Source: Taudactylus pleione (lineage: Eukaryota; Chordata; Amphibia; Anura; Myobatrachidae). Taken from it: DNA of 64,000 nucleotides. The stretch spans positions 12,644,001-12,708,000 of the forward strand of contig JAUIMM010000121.1 of NCBI GenBank assembly GCA_031769625.1. The letters run 5' to 3'. Positions within the stretch are counted from its first letter, which is position 1. Every line of letters begins with the position of its first letter. This document shows positions 21,391 to 32,927 of the stretch, one piece after another. The notes under the pieces are model-generated. The model was not told the origin of the DNA and did not search any database. It saw only the letters and a program-made list of their open reading frames with translations. The position numbers were made by a program, and so were the translations under genes.

Positions 21391-22306
21391 TTAGTCAAAA
21401 TCAGAGCCAACATTTCCCGGAATGTAATATAAAAATGATTACCATAGCATCTGGTCCTAGGGCCTTGTCTTTAGTGAGAGAGTTGATAGCATGGAAGACA
21501 TCAGTTTGTGTTAATTGATTCACTGGATTTTGGAACCAAAGCCAGTAGATGTAGCTCATTCAATATATTTACAATATAATAATTTAGAAGATTATACAGC
21601 TGAATACAATACTCTGCCAATGTGTTGTCATTGTTCAAAAGGTCATAAACTTTCACCTCAGCTTTGGTAAAGAGTGTCGTAACTTGGTCCAAGGCTTTTT
21701 CACTTTCAACCTCCAAAAGTTTACTGGCTGTATTTCCAGCTACATAGACTTTTTGGTGGAGGCAAAAAAAAATTATTGTTTGGATCAGGCTCATCGACAA
21801 AGCATTCAATACATCCTTAGTTTTAACTAGTTTACTATGAAGAGGTACATTCTGTGGGGACTGTTTATGCTGGGCCTCCAATAAAGCAAATTTCTTGTCT
21901 AGATCCTCCTGACAATGTTGGTTTGATATTTTTGATTATTCAGTGCCCTGAATGGCTGTACCATAACAACTGCTTTGAGGGAACATCAATGCATGAATAC
22001 TGAGGTGTCATTTGGGCTGTTAGTATTTAAATAAAGTTACAGGACATCTTGGATCAACTGTCTGGATTCTAGCATAGATTACAGGTAGTTGCCCAGTCTG
22101 TACGGACTGGTGGGTGCTCTCTACACTGTAAGATCTAACAAAACGGGGTCTTGAACGATCAAATCATGGGAAGAATAATATTAGCTTTTTTAATATGTTG
22201 CAGGGTCCACATATCTGTTAATATTAAATCTATTCTGGAATACAATCCATGGGCATGGGAATAGAAAATAATAATATAAGTTGTTGGGTGCCTAGATGCT
22301 CTAGAG

Positions 22307-23276
22307 CATGGGCAGCCAACCGGTCGATCATGGTGGACGTCTGGGAGCAGCCAGCAGCAGCCAATAAGAGTGAGGCAGATTCTTATTGGCTGCTGTGCCG
22401 CTGCCTACTGCATTTGCGGGGTGATTTTGTTACCAGCAGACGCTCGGCAGCTCCTTTCCTACAGCGGCTACCGGAGGCTGGAGCTCACTAGTGAGCACTG
22501 TATTCCGGCTCCTGCAGTGGGCACTATGGGAGATACGTCATGACGTCTCTCCCATAGTGCCAAGTGGGAAGAGCAGTAGGATGGCAGCTGGTGCAGGTGC
22601 AGGGAATTCAGGTAAGTATAGTGTTGTTTGTGTGTTTGTCTGTCTTTTAGGTGTAAGGGACACTACTATTGGGGGCACTGCTGGGGGCACTGTATAAGGG
22701 ACACTGTATGAAGGGCACTACTGGGTGCACTGTATAAGGGGCACTACCTGGGGCACTGTTTAAGAGGCACTACTGGGGGCACTGCATAAGGGGCACTACT
22801 GGGAGCACTGCATAAGGGGCACTACTGGGAGCACTGTATATGGGGCACTGTATAAGATGCACTACTGGGGGCACTGCATAAGGGGCACTGTAAAAGGGGC
22901 ACTGTATAAGAGCCATTACTTTGGCACTGCATAAGGGGCACTACTGGGGGCACTGCATAAGAGGCACTACTACAGTGAGCACTGCATAAGGGGCACTACT
23001 ACTGGGGCCATTGCATAAGGGGCACTACTACTGGGGTCATTGAATAAGGGGCACTACTACTGGGGGCTTTGCATAAGTGGCACTATTACAGTGGACATTG
23101 CATAAGGGATACTACTGTAGGCATTGTGTATAAGGGGCACTGCTGTGTGTCGTCACCCTTGCTGCAAACTCATGCCCCATTTTGCATTCCACGGACCCTT
23201 TTTCGGGTTCGGTAGATCACGAAAGGTTTTTAGTTTTAAAAGTAGATCACCGAGTCCAAAAGTCTGGCCACCCCTG
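22307..23276. mobile_element. Non-autonomous hAT element, TSD CTCTAGAG
   Basis: Ends CATGGGCAGCCA and TGGCCACCCCTG, flanked by a perfect 8-bp duplication CTCTAGAG at 22299-22306 and 23277-23284. It splits the endonuclease domain of an L1 relic. Interior order: the palindrome TGGGAGATACGTCATGACGT at about 22527, an AGGTAAGTATAG donor-like motif at 22611, then a minisatellite. The same order is seen in reverse in the element at 60895-62051, whose ends are different. Confidence 0.93.
22640..23150 (+). repeat. GGGGCACTACTGGGGGCACTG minisatellite
   Basis: About 18 imperfect units of 25-33 bp built from GGGGCACTACT and GGGGCACTGCATAA. Related arrays lie in hAT-like sequence at 741-850, 47405-47640, 50740-51115 and 60985-61665. 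Confidence 0.85.
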
Positions 23277-23700
23277 CTCTAGAGGGATCGTTGAAGGGCT
23301 GGGACCAAAGAGTAGGGTGAGTCAGCTTTAGGACCCAAGAGCATATTAATATAGTCAAGAATGATTACTGCCCCTTTGCAGATTTTTGACACCTCAGCAC
23401 TTAACTGTAGAAAAAATACAATGTGTTTAACATTTTGGGCATATAGGAAAACCAGAGTACTCAACATAATATACAAAGTACCAGCAAGAATTAGACACCT
23501 GCCATTTTGTCCTTAAATTTCATATATTAAACAAAAACGTGGTCCTGGTCAATTGAAATGGTCACCACAGCCTTTCTAATTTAGACATTAGCCATATAGC
23601 ATTAAGGGAATTTTAAAACAGAAGACAGTAGGGGTAAAGAGTACTCGAAATGTGTCTCCTAGACTGTGACAATCTGGGCTTTTGTTTTAGCAATGTACAG

Positions 23701-25179
23701 TATCTTAGAGCAAAAAAGCATTTATGTATAGCAAATTAACCATTATGAAACAGCAAGGAAAATAGCACACCGTGGCTCCACTCAGACCACCCTGGGGGAC
23801 ATGAGAGAAACACCAACAACTCTGATTTGAGGAAAATGAAAAATGTGCCCACAGGGATGGAGTAATGGGGAAAAAGGGAACGGGGAAAGCAAACAGAACC
23901 GGGGAGAGCATAAAGGAAAAAGAGCTAGAGATGGCCACTCGAATGGAGCAGCAAAGAGTATCCAGCTCTGACCCGATCCCTTTGAATGTCTCAATGGCCC
24001 TGAGCATAAACAGGATGAATGAGCTCCTTGCTTTTGAAGAGAATACTAATAAGTTATAACATGTCCAATGAAACATGATTTGAGAAAACTCACTTTCTGT
24101 TAGGCAGGTTATTTTAAAGCTGAGCCAAGTTCCCTTTTTTTAAGAATTTTAATTAGCATTAAGTAGAACAAAATTCACGAACCTTTCAAAGTTTACATGA
24201 GCTATTGTTTGGGATTTAGGGGTCAATTTCGTTTGTAGAGATCTGTTACCACAAATGACACATTTGGGTATATTAAATAAAATGGTAAATCATTTTATAG
24301 GGGTAATACTAAAATGATTATGAATGTTATAGTCTTTTATAACTCTATATAGATTTAATGCAGATATGTATCCAATTAATTATTACATTAATCACATGAA
24401 ATTCTAAATTGGGTGGTAAGATAGATAACAGTATTGCCATCCATGAAACTACTCTTTTATTCCACAGCGGTAGACAAGAACAATTTTGAAATGTATGTTT
24501 AAACGTAAAAAGTTACACTAGTTTGATCATAGTGTGCCCTTTTCAATCAGAGCATACTGTATCTAATTAAAAGCTAAGGGCCACTCATTGCGTGGTGATT
24601 GGCAATCTCAGATTAGCACCATGTCACCAGGTTTTAAGTTAGGTTTGGCCACTTTTTTCTTGGCTGCAAGGTAGACATATAGGGGCATATTCATTTGGGA
24701 GCGAGAATAGCAATAATCCCACACCCGTGGGGTTTTCCTGCAGGTGCAGGATTTTTGCTAATCAGTTAGGAGAAGGGTTTTTATTTTTTGAGCCCCGGGA
24801 GGTTTTCTTTACGCACCTCCAGAGCACGACCAATTTTTCCTAAAATCCACAATTTTAGGAAAAATGGTCGGGAAATGCTCTGGGACCCCAGTGGCATCCC
24901 TTTTAATGACTAATTAAGCAATTGTAAATTTCCAATTAGCTTAATTAGTCAATAATACTGGCGTTACCCTCCACATCGCAGCCTGGCGGCCAGGAGATTG
25001 CTGCATACGGAAAATGCGGTAAACAGGGGTTTTACCGCATTTTCCGTTTGGTGCATCCCGCCTCTAGGTCTGGTCATGTCAGGAGAACTTAATCTAAGGA
25101 GTTACCTTCAAATTTGGCACTGGAATCAAACGCTACTCTAAACTGACCTAACTTCTTTGGGTGGTATACTCCAAACATT
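23701..25179. other. No assignable gene; some repeat fragments
   Basis: A plus-strand frame at 23865-24059 (MGKKGTGKANRTGES...) is unlike any family I recognise and is overlapped by a longer minus frame, so neither is called. At 24908-24951 a hairpin GACTAATTAAGC / GCTTAATTAGTC occurs, and a similar one lies at 60017-60060, suggesting a shared repeat. The stretch from 24681 (AGGGGCATATTCATTTGG) looks like the left end of a palindromic element, but no right end was found. Confidence 0.4.
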
Positions 25180-25700
25180 GGCCCTCATTCAGAGCCGTAC
25201 GCTCTGAGCAGAGCGCACGCTCTGAATAAGGGCCGTCCTCCATAATTATGGAGCGTCCTCCTGGACGCTCGTATAGCTGTGGGTCACCACCCACAGCCTA
25301 TACGAGCGTGCAGTTTGATGGCCGCGATGCGAGCCGGAGCCTGCGGTTGAGTTTTTCAACCCCAAGGCCCGAAGTGATTTTGGCTCTATCAGAGCCAAAA
25401 TCACTCCCACTGACATCACTAGTGATGTCAGTGGGCCGGCTTCTGACGGTAGGCGTTCCCTTGGGAACACACCCGTCTGGGAGGCACGCCCCCGGCACGC
25501 CCACCAAAGGGGGCGTGCTGTCAATCAACATCGACAGCACGCCCCCTTTGATCAGACACAACGAGCGAAGGAAAGTCCTTCGCTCGTCGCGTCTGGCTCA
25601 TGCGCACAACGGAGCTCCCACCGTCGTGCGCATGCGCAGTGCACAACATCGACCCACTTGCGAGCGGACAGCCGCTTGCGAGTGGGTCTGAATCAGGCCC
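25180..25700. mobile_element. Harbinger-type MITE, TSD ATT
   Basis: Starts GGCCCTCATTCAGAGCC, identical over these 17 bases to the left end of the 7.8-kb Harbinger element at 35937. Ends GTCTGAATCAGGCCC. Flanked by ATT at 25177-25179 and 25701-25703. Interior hairpins include CTGACATCACTAGTGATGTC and ACCACCCACAGC-type arms. Confidence 0.92.
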
Positions 25701-25703
25701 ATT

Positions 25704-27191
25704 GTCAGGTACCAGCATTTCTTTGTATCTTTGAAGTTAGGACTTATCTCGGCATGACCGTTCTAAAATATTTTGTCCATGAAAAAGAAGTGATCTTTCA
25801 TCTCTGGATTTCAATGAAAGTTGTGTTTAACTAAAGAGAAGTGTTTAAGTACTTGTTTTTTGTTGTTAGGTAGATGTCATCTGTGGGTTCTATATTTATA
25901 TATTTTTTAAAGTATGAACAATATCTATTTACAACCATCAATTGGTGTTTTATTTACTTCACTATGGGCATGATTCAGAGATGGACGCAGTTCTAATATT
26001 TATACAGTTGATTATATCGAAAAGAAGAAAAAGAAGGGCTATTTGCTGGGGCACTTATACAGAAATCTCGATAAAATATAACTTTTAATATATACAAATA
26101 AAATCAAGGATCCTCGGACAACATATGTAGACAAGACAAATATACTGTGATAACTTGGGGTAATTAGCTCGGGTGATTGGGGTCAGTGGTGCAGTGATTA
26201 GGTGCAGAATTAGAGTCCACACATGGCATTCCAGTAAAATAAAGAAAATGGTGCTTTACTTCAGCATGGTAATCAGGAAACAAAAATAGAAAATAACAAA
26301 CAACCTAGCCCTCTTTTAGGGCACTAGCTCACTTCTTGAACCCTCTCTATCAAGGTGCAGCTAGTCTGCCAATAAAGTATCTGCCTTCTTCTCTGCAGGT
26401 CTATTGCCAGCTCCAGCCCCAAAAAATTCCAGCCAAGGACCATCCCCAGGGCATCACACGAAAAGGGGAAAAAAGGTGATAGTGAAGTGTTAAAGGATAG
26501 GTGTGTAAAGATAAATCAAAAAGTGTTGATAAGATGTATGGTCCTTGGCTGGAATTTTTTGGGGTGCATTGCTTCTCGGACGTGAACCCCTTAATGTTAG
26601 GGACGCTGGTATAGAGGAGCCTTGACGTTGGCCCAGCGCTTATTCCTATATTTGCAAATGTATGTAAACCAATACCTCTGAATTTCTATTATCATGTAGG
26701 ATTCAAGTATTTTTGATTTATCTGCAGTGTGCTGGGGGGCAATTTTCTTTTCTTTTTTCTGTGTTCAGTGTAAACCCCACCCTTTACAAGCACCTGTAGT
26801 ATATTAAGCTGATTGAGCAACTACCATATTTTTTGCTTGCAGTTTGGAGGCATGAAAGGAGTCAGCATTAGGAGGAGGTGCTGATCCTTATAGTGCCATG
26901 TGGAGGTTTTTTGGGGAGCAACTACCATATTTTTTGATTACACAGGTGACTAAAGGTGTCCAGAAGCATAGATTGCCTAGTGGAACAAAGTAAGGGTTGT
27001 ATTTCTGCTATCGATTCAATAATATTCGTAAAGTCTCTGTTGTATAAAGTCAGTATTGGGACAGTTGTAGAACTACCTCAAGTTGTGAGTCCAATTGATA
27101 AAAAAAATGATGTTCAAAAAAGGCAGTGCATAAGCATACTTTTATTGTTGTCATGCAGCATATAATTTATCATGCAGTATTTATAAATACT
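25704..27191. other. No gene; contains a 27-bp perfect inverted repeat
   Basis: At 26417-26443 and 26538-26564 two 27-base segments containing ATTCCAGCCAAGGACCAT are exact complements 94 bp apart. The sequence around them is not recognised. The repeated phrase GCAACTACCATATTTTTTG occurs at about 26817 and 26919. Confidence 0.5.
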
Positions 27192-27608
27192 GTACATATT
27201 CCTTTCATTTATCCACGTGTGACCATATTCTATTCAGCAAGTACACCAATCCAGAACCAAATAATCCTGTCTTAATAAGGAATTGCATACATAATTGGAT
27301 TGGTTAACAGATATGAAATTGTATTGTAATCAGAAGGTACACCACTCCAGAACCAAATTATTCTGTCTTAATAAAGAGTTACATGTATAACTGGATTGGT
27401 TCCAGCGTGATACAATTGGATGCATGCACCCACCTGAGTATGAAACATTCTCACTCTGCAGACACGGCAGTCTCTCAGTCTATGGAGATCTTAATATACA
27501 TTGGGTAAATGCATCCCCTTATTTGTAAACACCCTCCTTCGTGTAAAGCATTGTGATGTCTGCATAAATCAATAAATATTGAGATTTCTGTTTAAGTGTG
27601 TCCCAGCA
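27192..27608 (+). other. Weak LTR-like candidate with internal duplication
   Basis: Two imperfect direct copies of about 70 bp (near 27237-27305 and 27335-27405) share CCAGAACCAAAT and CTGTCTTAATAA. They are followed by a polyadenylation-like AATAAATATTG at 27570 and GTGTCCCAGCA at 27597. This is the layout of an LTR U3-R-U5 block, but no second LTR, primer site, target duplication or adjoining viral gene is recognisable. Any retroviral origin is only a suggestion. Confidence 0.25.
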
Positions 27609-28199
27609 AAGAGCCCTTCTTCTTCTTTTCAATATAATCATCTATCAATCTGGGCTATGGGAGCACCACCAACAGCGATATACTATATTTCATTTGTAAG
27701 ATGCAATAATGTTGGTCTATGTTATATGTTGGAGATGTTCTGTGCAGAAACTTCCCTTCTTCTTCGATTTATGCAGTTGAACAATGTTTTGCTACTGTGC
27801 ATGTGTGAAAGTCTAACAAACCTTTACTGTGCAGTCATGAACCAATGTGTGCAAAACCATCCGCAATTGCATATGGAATTGTTAACACCTGAGAAGGGGT
27901 TTGCATTAGTGGATACATTGTGGGTTACTCGGGTGATACACAGCATTTTTCCTTTACAAAAGAACAAAAGTCATCATATAGCTTCAATGGAATGTTTTAT
28001 GCACAATTTCAAGCACATCCGATGCCAGAAGGACCATATTTATGGACTTACCGCCATCAGTAGGATGGCTATTCTTCACACCAGCTTCAGTAAAGTGCCC
28101 CCACAATGTGGGTCCCAGTGTGCTCAATGGTGTGTGGCCACCCAAACAGTTGGTAATGCCCTTTAGTATCAGGACCCAAAATATATCCTGGCAGCCCTG
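27609..28199. other. Unassigned, 195-codon open frame of unknown meaning
   Basis: A plus-strand frame covers about 27579-28166. It is Cys-, His- and Met-rich with no domain, signal peptide or repeat that I recognise, and its composition matches random AT-rich sequence. It is not called as a gene. Confidence 0.35.
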
Positions 28200-28500
28200 G
28201 TAACCATTTCTCATGTGCTTTTCCTCCACCCCCCTTCTTACTAGACTTACCTCCAACCAAGTGCTCTCTCAAAACTCATCTCTTCATTGTAGCCTATTCT
28301 ACACTCACTACCTGATTCCACTCTCTGCGTGTTCTACTAGGTCCTGTCTCTTGCCTGTTCCTTTCATACTATCTACTATTGCCTCAGCATTGCCCTCACC
28401 CTCTAAACTAAAGTTCTAATGGGCAGGGCCCTTTTTCTCATGTCTTTACTTCCTTAGTCTATCTAATATGTTACCTCATTTATACACTTTCCATCAAGTG
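28200..28500 (+). pseudogene. 3' end of a CR1/L2-type LINE
   Basis: CTCTCAAAACTCATCTCTTC translates as SLKTHLF, the conserved end (F-K-x-x-L-K-T-H-L-F) of many non-LTR reverse transcriptase ORFs, continuing IVAYSTLTT. About 130 bp later, TTCTAATGGGCAGGGCCCTT resembles the conserved AGCAGGGCCCT tract of LINE/SINE tails. Only this short tail remains; family assignment is tentative. Confidence 0.45.
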
Positions 28501-29026
28501 CATTTCCACAAGTTCTCGTAATCATAGCCAGATTAAGAGCCCAAGGAGCCATAGACAATAAACTTGTTTATGGCCCTCCTTCTTAGATGTAGTGTATTTT
28601 TTTGTGAGGCAGGGGCATGTGGCAGCGGGCTGGATGAGAAGTGGGGACAGCTGGATTAGATGGAATAGCAGTGGGGTGGAACAAGCAGTCTGGTCTTTGA
28701 ATCAATGCTGCTACTGCACCAACATACCGGGAGTGGGCTTAGCCAAACATGCTCCTTCACAGAAGCTAATTGTAGTTGTTTAGCCTAATGACAGCAGCTA
28801 ATGTTAGACCGTCAGAGGCAGGACCAATCATTAGAAACTGGCAGACTCGCAGTGGCCATTGAGATATGGGCTGCAGTCTCTGTATAGTGGTCTGTGTGCA
28901 AATCACCATAGGACTCTGCAGAGCCACAGAAGTGTGCCACAGTGTAGTGAAGTACAGCAAAGGCTGGAGGCAGAAAAAGACACAGCTGCAGTCCACAGCC
29001 ATGGATCATCATCACCCTTCATTGAT

Positions 29027-29065
<39 letters not shown>

Positions 29066-30124
29066 GATATATATAGATATATATATACATACATAATTAC
29101 ACACATACATAGATGCCAGACATTACACCGACCTGTGGGAAGGTACTTTGGTTATGCATGCTGGTTTCTCCTCATGGCTGGTGGCAGCTGCCTTCGCAGG
29201 GCTGACTTTTCTCATAATTTCTGTGCCCAGTTGTCCACTATATTTCTGAGATGTGGGTGAATAGACAAAGCTACTGGTGACCCAGGGGACACAAGTGCAG
29301 ATTGCCCAGGGGGTGGTGCTTTAGCATGATCTGGTGGTGGAACCTTGGACAGCATGGGGCAAAACTTGGGACTGCATGGAGAGGATCTTCAGAAGGACCC
29401 AAGAGCAGAGCTTTAGCTGGCCCGGGGGTGGGGCTTTGGGCGGCCAATGTGTGGGGGCAGGGTGAATGGTTGGGTCTTCAGATCCTTACAGCACAGCTCG
29501 CCTCTACTACAGTGCATTCAGTGTTGACAGGGATTTTTTTTCCCTGCAAACACTGTTTGCACAGCAGTGGAACCTGTGGGCCTATTTTCAGAGTGGGCTT
29601 GGAGCTGCAACTCCATCGCCCCGTTATTAATCCAGCCCGGATTATAACTACTCGGTGGCCATCTGTTCAGCCTTGTTGGTAATCCATTACTGGCCTGGGT
29701 GGCTATTTGAAGCTAAGCCTTTTTGGTAAATGCACTCATCCTACTGTATCTCATCCAGTTTGTAGGTGTCACTTATTAATTCATTATAGTGGACAACTTT
29801 TTTTTCCCACTAACATATTTCCTTCACTGAAGTGGGATGGGGACCATACATAGCATAGGAGTCCCACTATGTGGGTGCTTTGGTGGCTTTAACTCCACCA
29901 ATATTTGTGCTACAAATAAACAAGTATATCTGGGGGAGGTGTCAAAAGATCAACTACAAACATTTTAAAGGCAGTCTCCTATTTATTATGATACATATTA
30001 GTAGACAACTGCATAACTTAGACAAGAGAAACATAAACTGTCCCCATTAACAAATATGTGTAAGTTTATGCAGTACAGTGTGATAACAGCATGATGTAGC
30101 ATCTAGAGACCTGCAAAGAGCTAA
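28501..30124. other. Repeat-derived, no gene; CA/TA microsatellite at 29027-29095
   Basis: CATAGCCAGATTAAGAGCCC near 28527 and TTATTAATCCAGCCCGG near 29625 resemble decayed hAT-like inverted ends, suggesting an element of about 1.1 kb, but no target duplication is visible. The (CA)n-(TA)n run near 29027-29095 explains the short open frames there. Confidence 0.4.
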
Positions 30125-30290
30125 GGGGGTTTATTTACAGTGTTGGGTTGTAAAACTTATGTTCCTATTTATGCTCAATAATTAAAAGGGCTGTGCTTTT
30201 GCTAGCAAGACACGGCTAGTAAAATATCGGGCATAAACACAAACAGGAATTGTCGGGTTTTACAACCCAACACTTCATAATTAAACCCCC
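30125..30290. mobile_element. Palindromic MITE (GGGTTTATTTACAGTGTTGG)
   Basis: Left arm GGGGGTTTATTTACAGTGTT then GGGTTGTAAAAC; right arm GTTTTACAACCCAACACTT then ATTAAACCCCC. The arms pair over more than 30 bases, with CCGTGTCTTGC / GCAAGACACGG-like pairing further in. No clear target duplication. Confidence 0.75.
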
Positions 30291-30763
30291 AGTATGTAAG
30301 GGTTCAGTGATTTAGTCACAGAACTAGGGGTTCAGTGTTTTAGTCACAGACATTAATTACTAGAGCACATTAATTGACCTTGCAGAGCACAGACTGTGGA
30401 CAGGAGACACATGGGGACTGAGAAGCTGCTAAATTGTGGCTGAATCCTGGAGTGGGGCCAGTTGCTGGGAAATACAGCAATGGCATTGATTATTCCAGAT
30501 GACTTGTTTACACCCGCTAATGAGAGTTCACACCAGCACCTACCCCACCATTACTACCACCCTGGTTGAGATTTACAGGCACTACTGTCAGGCATACAGT
30601 AATGTCACAAGAAAAAAATATTCTCTAAAACCTTATGGTGGTGGGTGCAAGTTCCTTTTCTATAATCTGGTCCTGCTCAAAATCCAGCAATAGTTTTTTG
30701 AAAATGATATGTGTGCACTGCAGGTGTTGATATTGCAGAGTTATGTAGGCACACACCAGCAGA

Positions 30764-31042
30764 CAGGGCCGTAACTAGGGTAGTGCGACCTGTGCCATGG
30801 CACAGGGCACCACAGGACAAGGGGCGCTGTTCGGGCCTGTCAATTTTCTGTTTATTATCATTCTCACTTGTAGCTTCCTCTTCTTTTATCTCCCACATCT
30901 CCTGGTCTCCCCTATCTCTTCCCTGGCCCTTCCCCATGAGTCCATGCCCCTTTTTCAGGTGTATTATGTCCCTATTTGAAAAATGGGGGGGCGCCAATGC
31001 TCTTTCTGGCACAGGGCAACAAAAAGTCAAGTTACGGTTCTG
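30764..31042. mobile_element. hAT MITE, CAGGGCCGTAACTAGG ends, TSD CCAGCAGA
   Basis: Starts CAGGGCCGTAACTAGGG, ends CAAGTTACGGTTCTG, with a perfect 8-bp duplication CCAGCAGA at 30756-30763 and 31043-31050. A second, older-looking copy lies at 52256-52553. Short open frames shared by the two loci (minus strand, KEEEATSENDNKQ) come from the MITE itself. Confidence 0.93.
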
Positions 31043-31050
31043 CCAGCAGA

Positions 31051-31994
31051 TGTCTCAAACTATGAACAGCAGCAGTGTTAGTTTATTGATAGATATATCA
31101 GTTACAATCGTACTCACTGTTACATGCACACTGGTGATGCAGCAGAGCTTGAACGGAGTGGGTTTTCATACACCTCAACAGCCAGCCTGTGTATTCTACT
31201 TGCATATAGCAGTGAAGGATGCTGGAACATAATTAAATGCAGGTAATCGTGTCTCTCATAGGAGCTAAGCAGGAGACTGCTGTCTCCCACCATGTCACTC
31301 CTACACAATAAACACAAGATGGCCCCCACATATGCTCAATAGTGATCATAGCAGCCATCTTGGGACAGGGCATAAAGCCTTCCAGGAAGGACAGAGAGAC
31401 TGGAGTCTGCTCAGTAGCACACTTCTCTTTTAACACCCCACCCCCCAATGCTACAAGCTTCTCCATGTTACTTCAACTCTAATTTCAGTTTCTCAGTAGT
31501 GACCTGTAAAATAAAATGGGTTAAATACATGAAAAGGCATCAACACATCATGCAACTTCAACTTAGCCTTTTCAGAAGATACTTTAGCAAAAGTTCCTTT
31601 ACTGAAAGCATGAGCCATAACAAGTCTCTTGACACATGAACTTGGGACTGCTGTCACTACCACGATTCTTTATGCTCTTCAAATTTTTGTTTTAAAATCT
31701 TGAGAAGTCTTTTTTTTTATCTGGGATGAATGCAAGGTTTGCAAATTCCTCATCATATCTCTTGACCTTGTATTTGACCTTGTAGGATATATTTTCTGCA
31801 GTTGTACTTCCACGCTGATAGTCTCTGACTCAGATATATCTTCAGTTGCTGACATGTCCACGGATGTAGAGAGCCTGGCCGGGCAGTCTAATGTCAAGGG
31901 GGCATGACCTAATGTAAGGAGATGCAGTCACTCCTCCTTACATAGAAAACAATATCTGCCACACGCTCAGCGGAAACAGTCTCCATGTACTCAC
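31051..31994. other. No gene seen
   Basis: Mixed AT-rich sequence. The end of the block (about 31880-31994) may already belong to the reverse-oriented hAT-like element whose left end is at 32136. Confidence 0.45.
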
Positions 31995-32136
31995 TGCACT
32001 GTTGCGGCTGAGAGGACTAGTAGCGGGGTGTGGGGGGGGGGAGGGTGGAAGACCCAGGGACCCATCGGGCCACTCCAGCAAGCCTGGGCCAGGATAATCA
32101 GTAAACACTCTCCTCCGCCTCTCAGCACCCCTGGGC
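31995..32136 (-). mobile_element. CAGGGGTGCTGAGAGG hAT-like end, minus strand
   Basis: Read on the minus strand it starts CAGGGGTGCTGAGAGGCGG and continues with GATTATCCTGGCCCAGGC, matching the copies at 9465 and 13032. The other end is not resolved. Confidence 0.5.
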
Positions 32137-32157
32137 ATGTCCAGTGACATACTGTGT

Positions 32158-32505
32158 ACTTAAGGCACACATCCACTAGAAGAGCTCAAAACGACTGCAC
32201 GATTATGACATTGTAATCGTGCAGTCGTTTGTCAGTCTGTGATGAGTCTGCACTGACCAAGCAATTGTTCAATGTAGGCACATCAATCATCCCCTAGCAT
32301 GCTCATCCTGACATTATCGTCAGGTTTGTTCAGCATGTTTGGCCGATGGTAGATGTCTAAAACGACCAGCAGGAGCGCTCATCGCTGGTCATTTTAGACA
32401 TTTTAATGAACGATTTGCAGATGATTAATGAACAATTGAATGATAACGATATTGTTATCGTGCAATCGCATATTTTAATCGCGTAGTGGATGTGTGCCTG
32501 TATTC
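32158..32505. mobile_element. MITE (GGCACACATCCACTAG family)
   Basis: Left TACTTAAGGCACACATCCAC, right TAGTGGATGTGTGCCTG. Inside, CGACTGCACGATTA and TAATCGTGCAGTCG form a hairpin, and CGACCAGCAGGAGCG matches its relative at 11825. It abuts the copia fragment at 32520-32905. Confidence 0.8.
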
Positions 32506-32519
32506 TGCATATCAGCATC

Positions 32520-32905
32520 CAACTTTTCTTCAATTCAAGTTGTTCCTTTAAAGATAACATCTTTGGTCGTACAAACTTTCTGGTATTTGGATTCCACAAT
32601 TTGTAACCCTTGCTATCATGGCAATAGCCAAGCATGACGTACTTTACTGACTTTGAATCTGGCTCTCGTCTTTTTTTCCTTTGGTATATGCACATATGTC
32701 ATAGTTCCAAATGTCCTGGGGATGTCTTACACTTGGTTTTCTCTTTGACCATGCTTCAATAGGTGTTATGTCTTTTAGGTCAACTGTAGGAGAACAGTTA
32801 TTGAGATAAACTTCTGTGGACACAGCCTCCACACTAAACTGCTTGTCTAGGCCAGGGTCCTTTAGCATGCATCTTGTTCTCTCTACTAGTGTATGGTTTG
32901 CTCAG
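32520..32905 (-). pseudogene. Ty1/copia-type retrotransposon integrase fragment
   Basis: Minus-strand translation from about 32905 gives NHTLVERTRCMLKDPGL, then AVSTEVYLNNCSP, DITPIEAWSKRKPSV, and in an overlapping frame KSVKYVMLGYCHDSKGYKLW and NPNTRKFV. This is the order of the copia integrase core end and C-terminal GKGY region (known pattern: R-T-L-V-E, A-V-x-T-A-x-Y-L-x-N-R, T-P-x-E-x-W, K-C-x-x-L-G-Y, K-G-Y-R). At least one frame change and loss of flanking domains show a fossil. No LTRs were seen near it; a MITE lies at its downstream end. Confidence 0.8.
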
Positions 32906-32927
32906 TCACTGACACTATTTGTTCAAG

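Larger units (their letters stand above)
20690..23700 (-). pseudogene. L1/Tx1-like LINE ORF2 relic split by two DNA elements
   Basis: Minus-strand fragments appear in correct ORF2 order. Near 23,680 is ETHF (endonuclease Q-E-T-H site); 23,450-23,310 has LVFLYAQNVKHIVFFLQLS and AVIILDYINMLLGPKADSP (the Y-A-P-N and G-D-F-N regions); about 22,255 has FYSHAHGLYSRIDLILT (late endonuclease); 21,880-21,500 has HKQSPQNVPLHSKLVKTKD and YVAGNTASKLLEVESEKA (the linker); 21,530-21,430 has DVFHAINSLTKDKALGPDA (start of reverse transcriptase); 20,850-20,730 has ITIPKP and NYRPTTLPGHKY. The hAT-like element 22307-23276 interrupts the endonuclease and the element 20885-21390 interrupts the reverse transcriptase. 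Many stops and shifts; dead. Confidence 0.82.

Noticed and set aside
22640..23150. CRISPR-like array (regular 25-33 bp units)
   Set aside because: Units have no unique spacers, vary in length and lie inside a hAT element of a eukaryotic genome.
27579..28166. 195-codon plus-strand frame considered as a possible env-like or novel gene
   Set aside because: No signal peptide, domain, conserved spacing or codon bias that I can see; adjoining LTR-like features are too weak.
29027..29110. Possible regulatory (CA)n/(TA)n element
   Set aside because: Ordinary microsatellite with no promoter or gene beside it.
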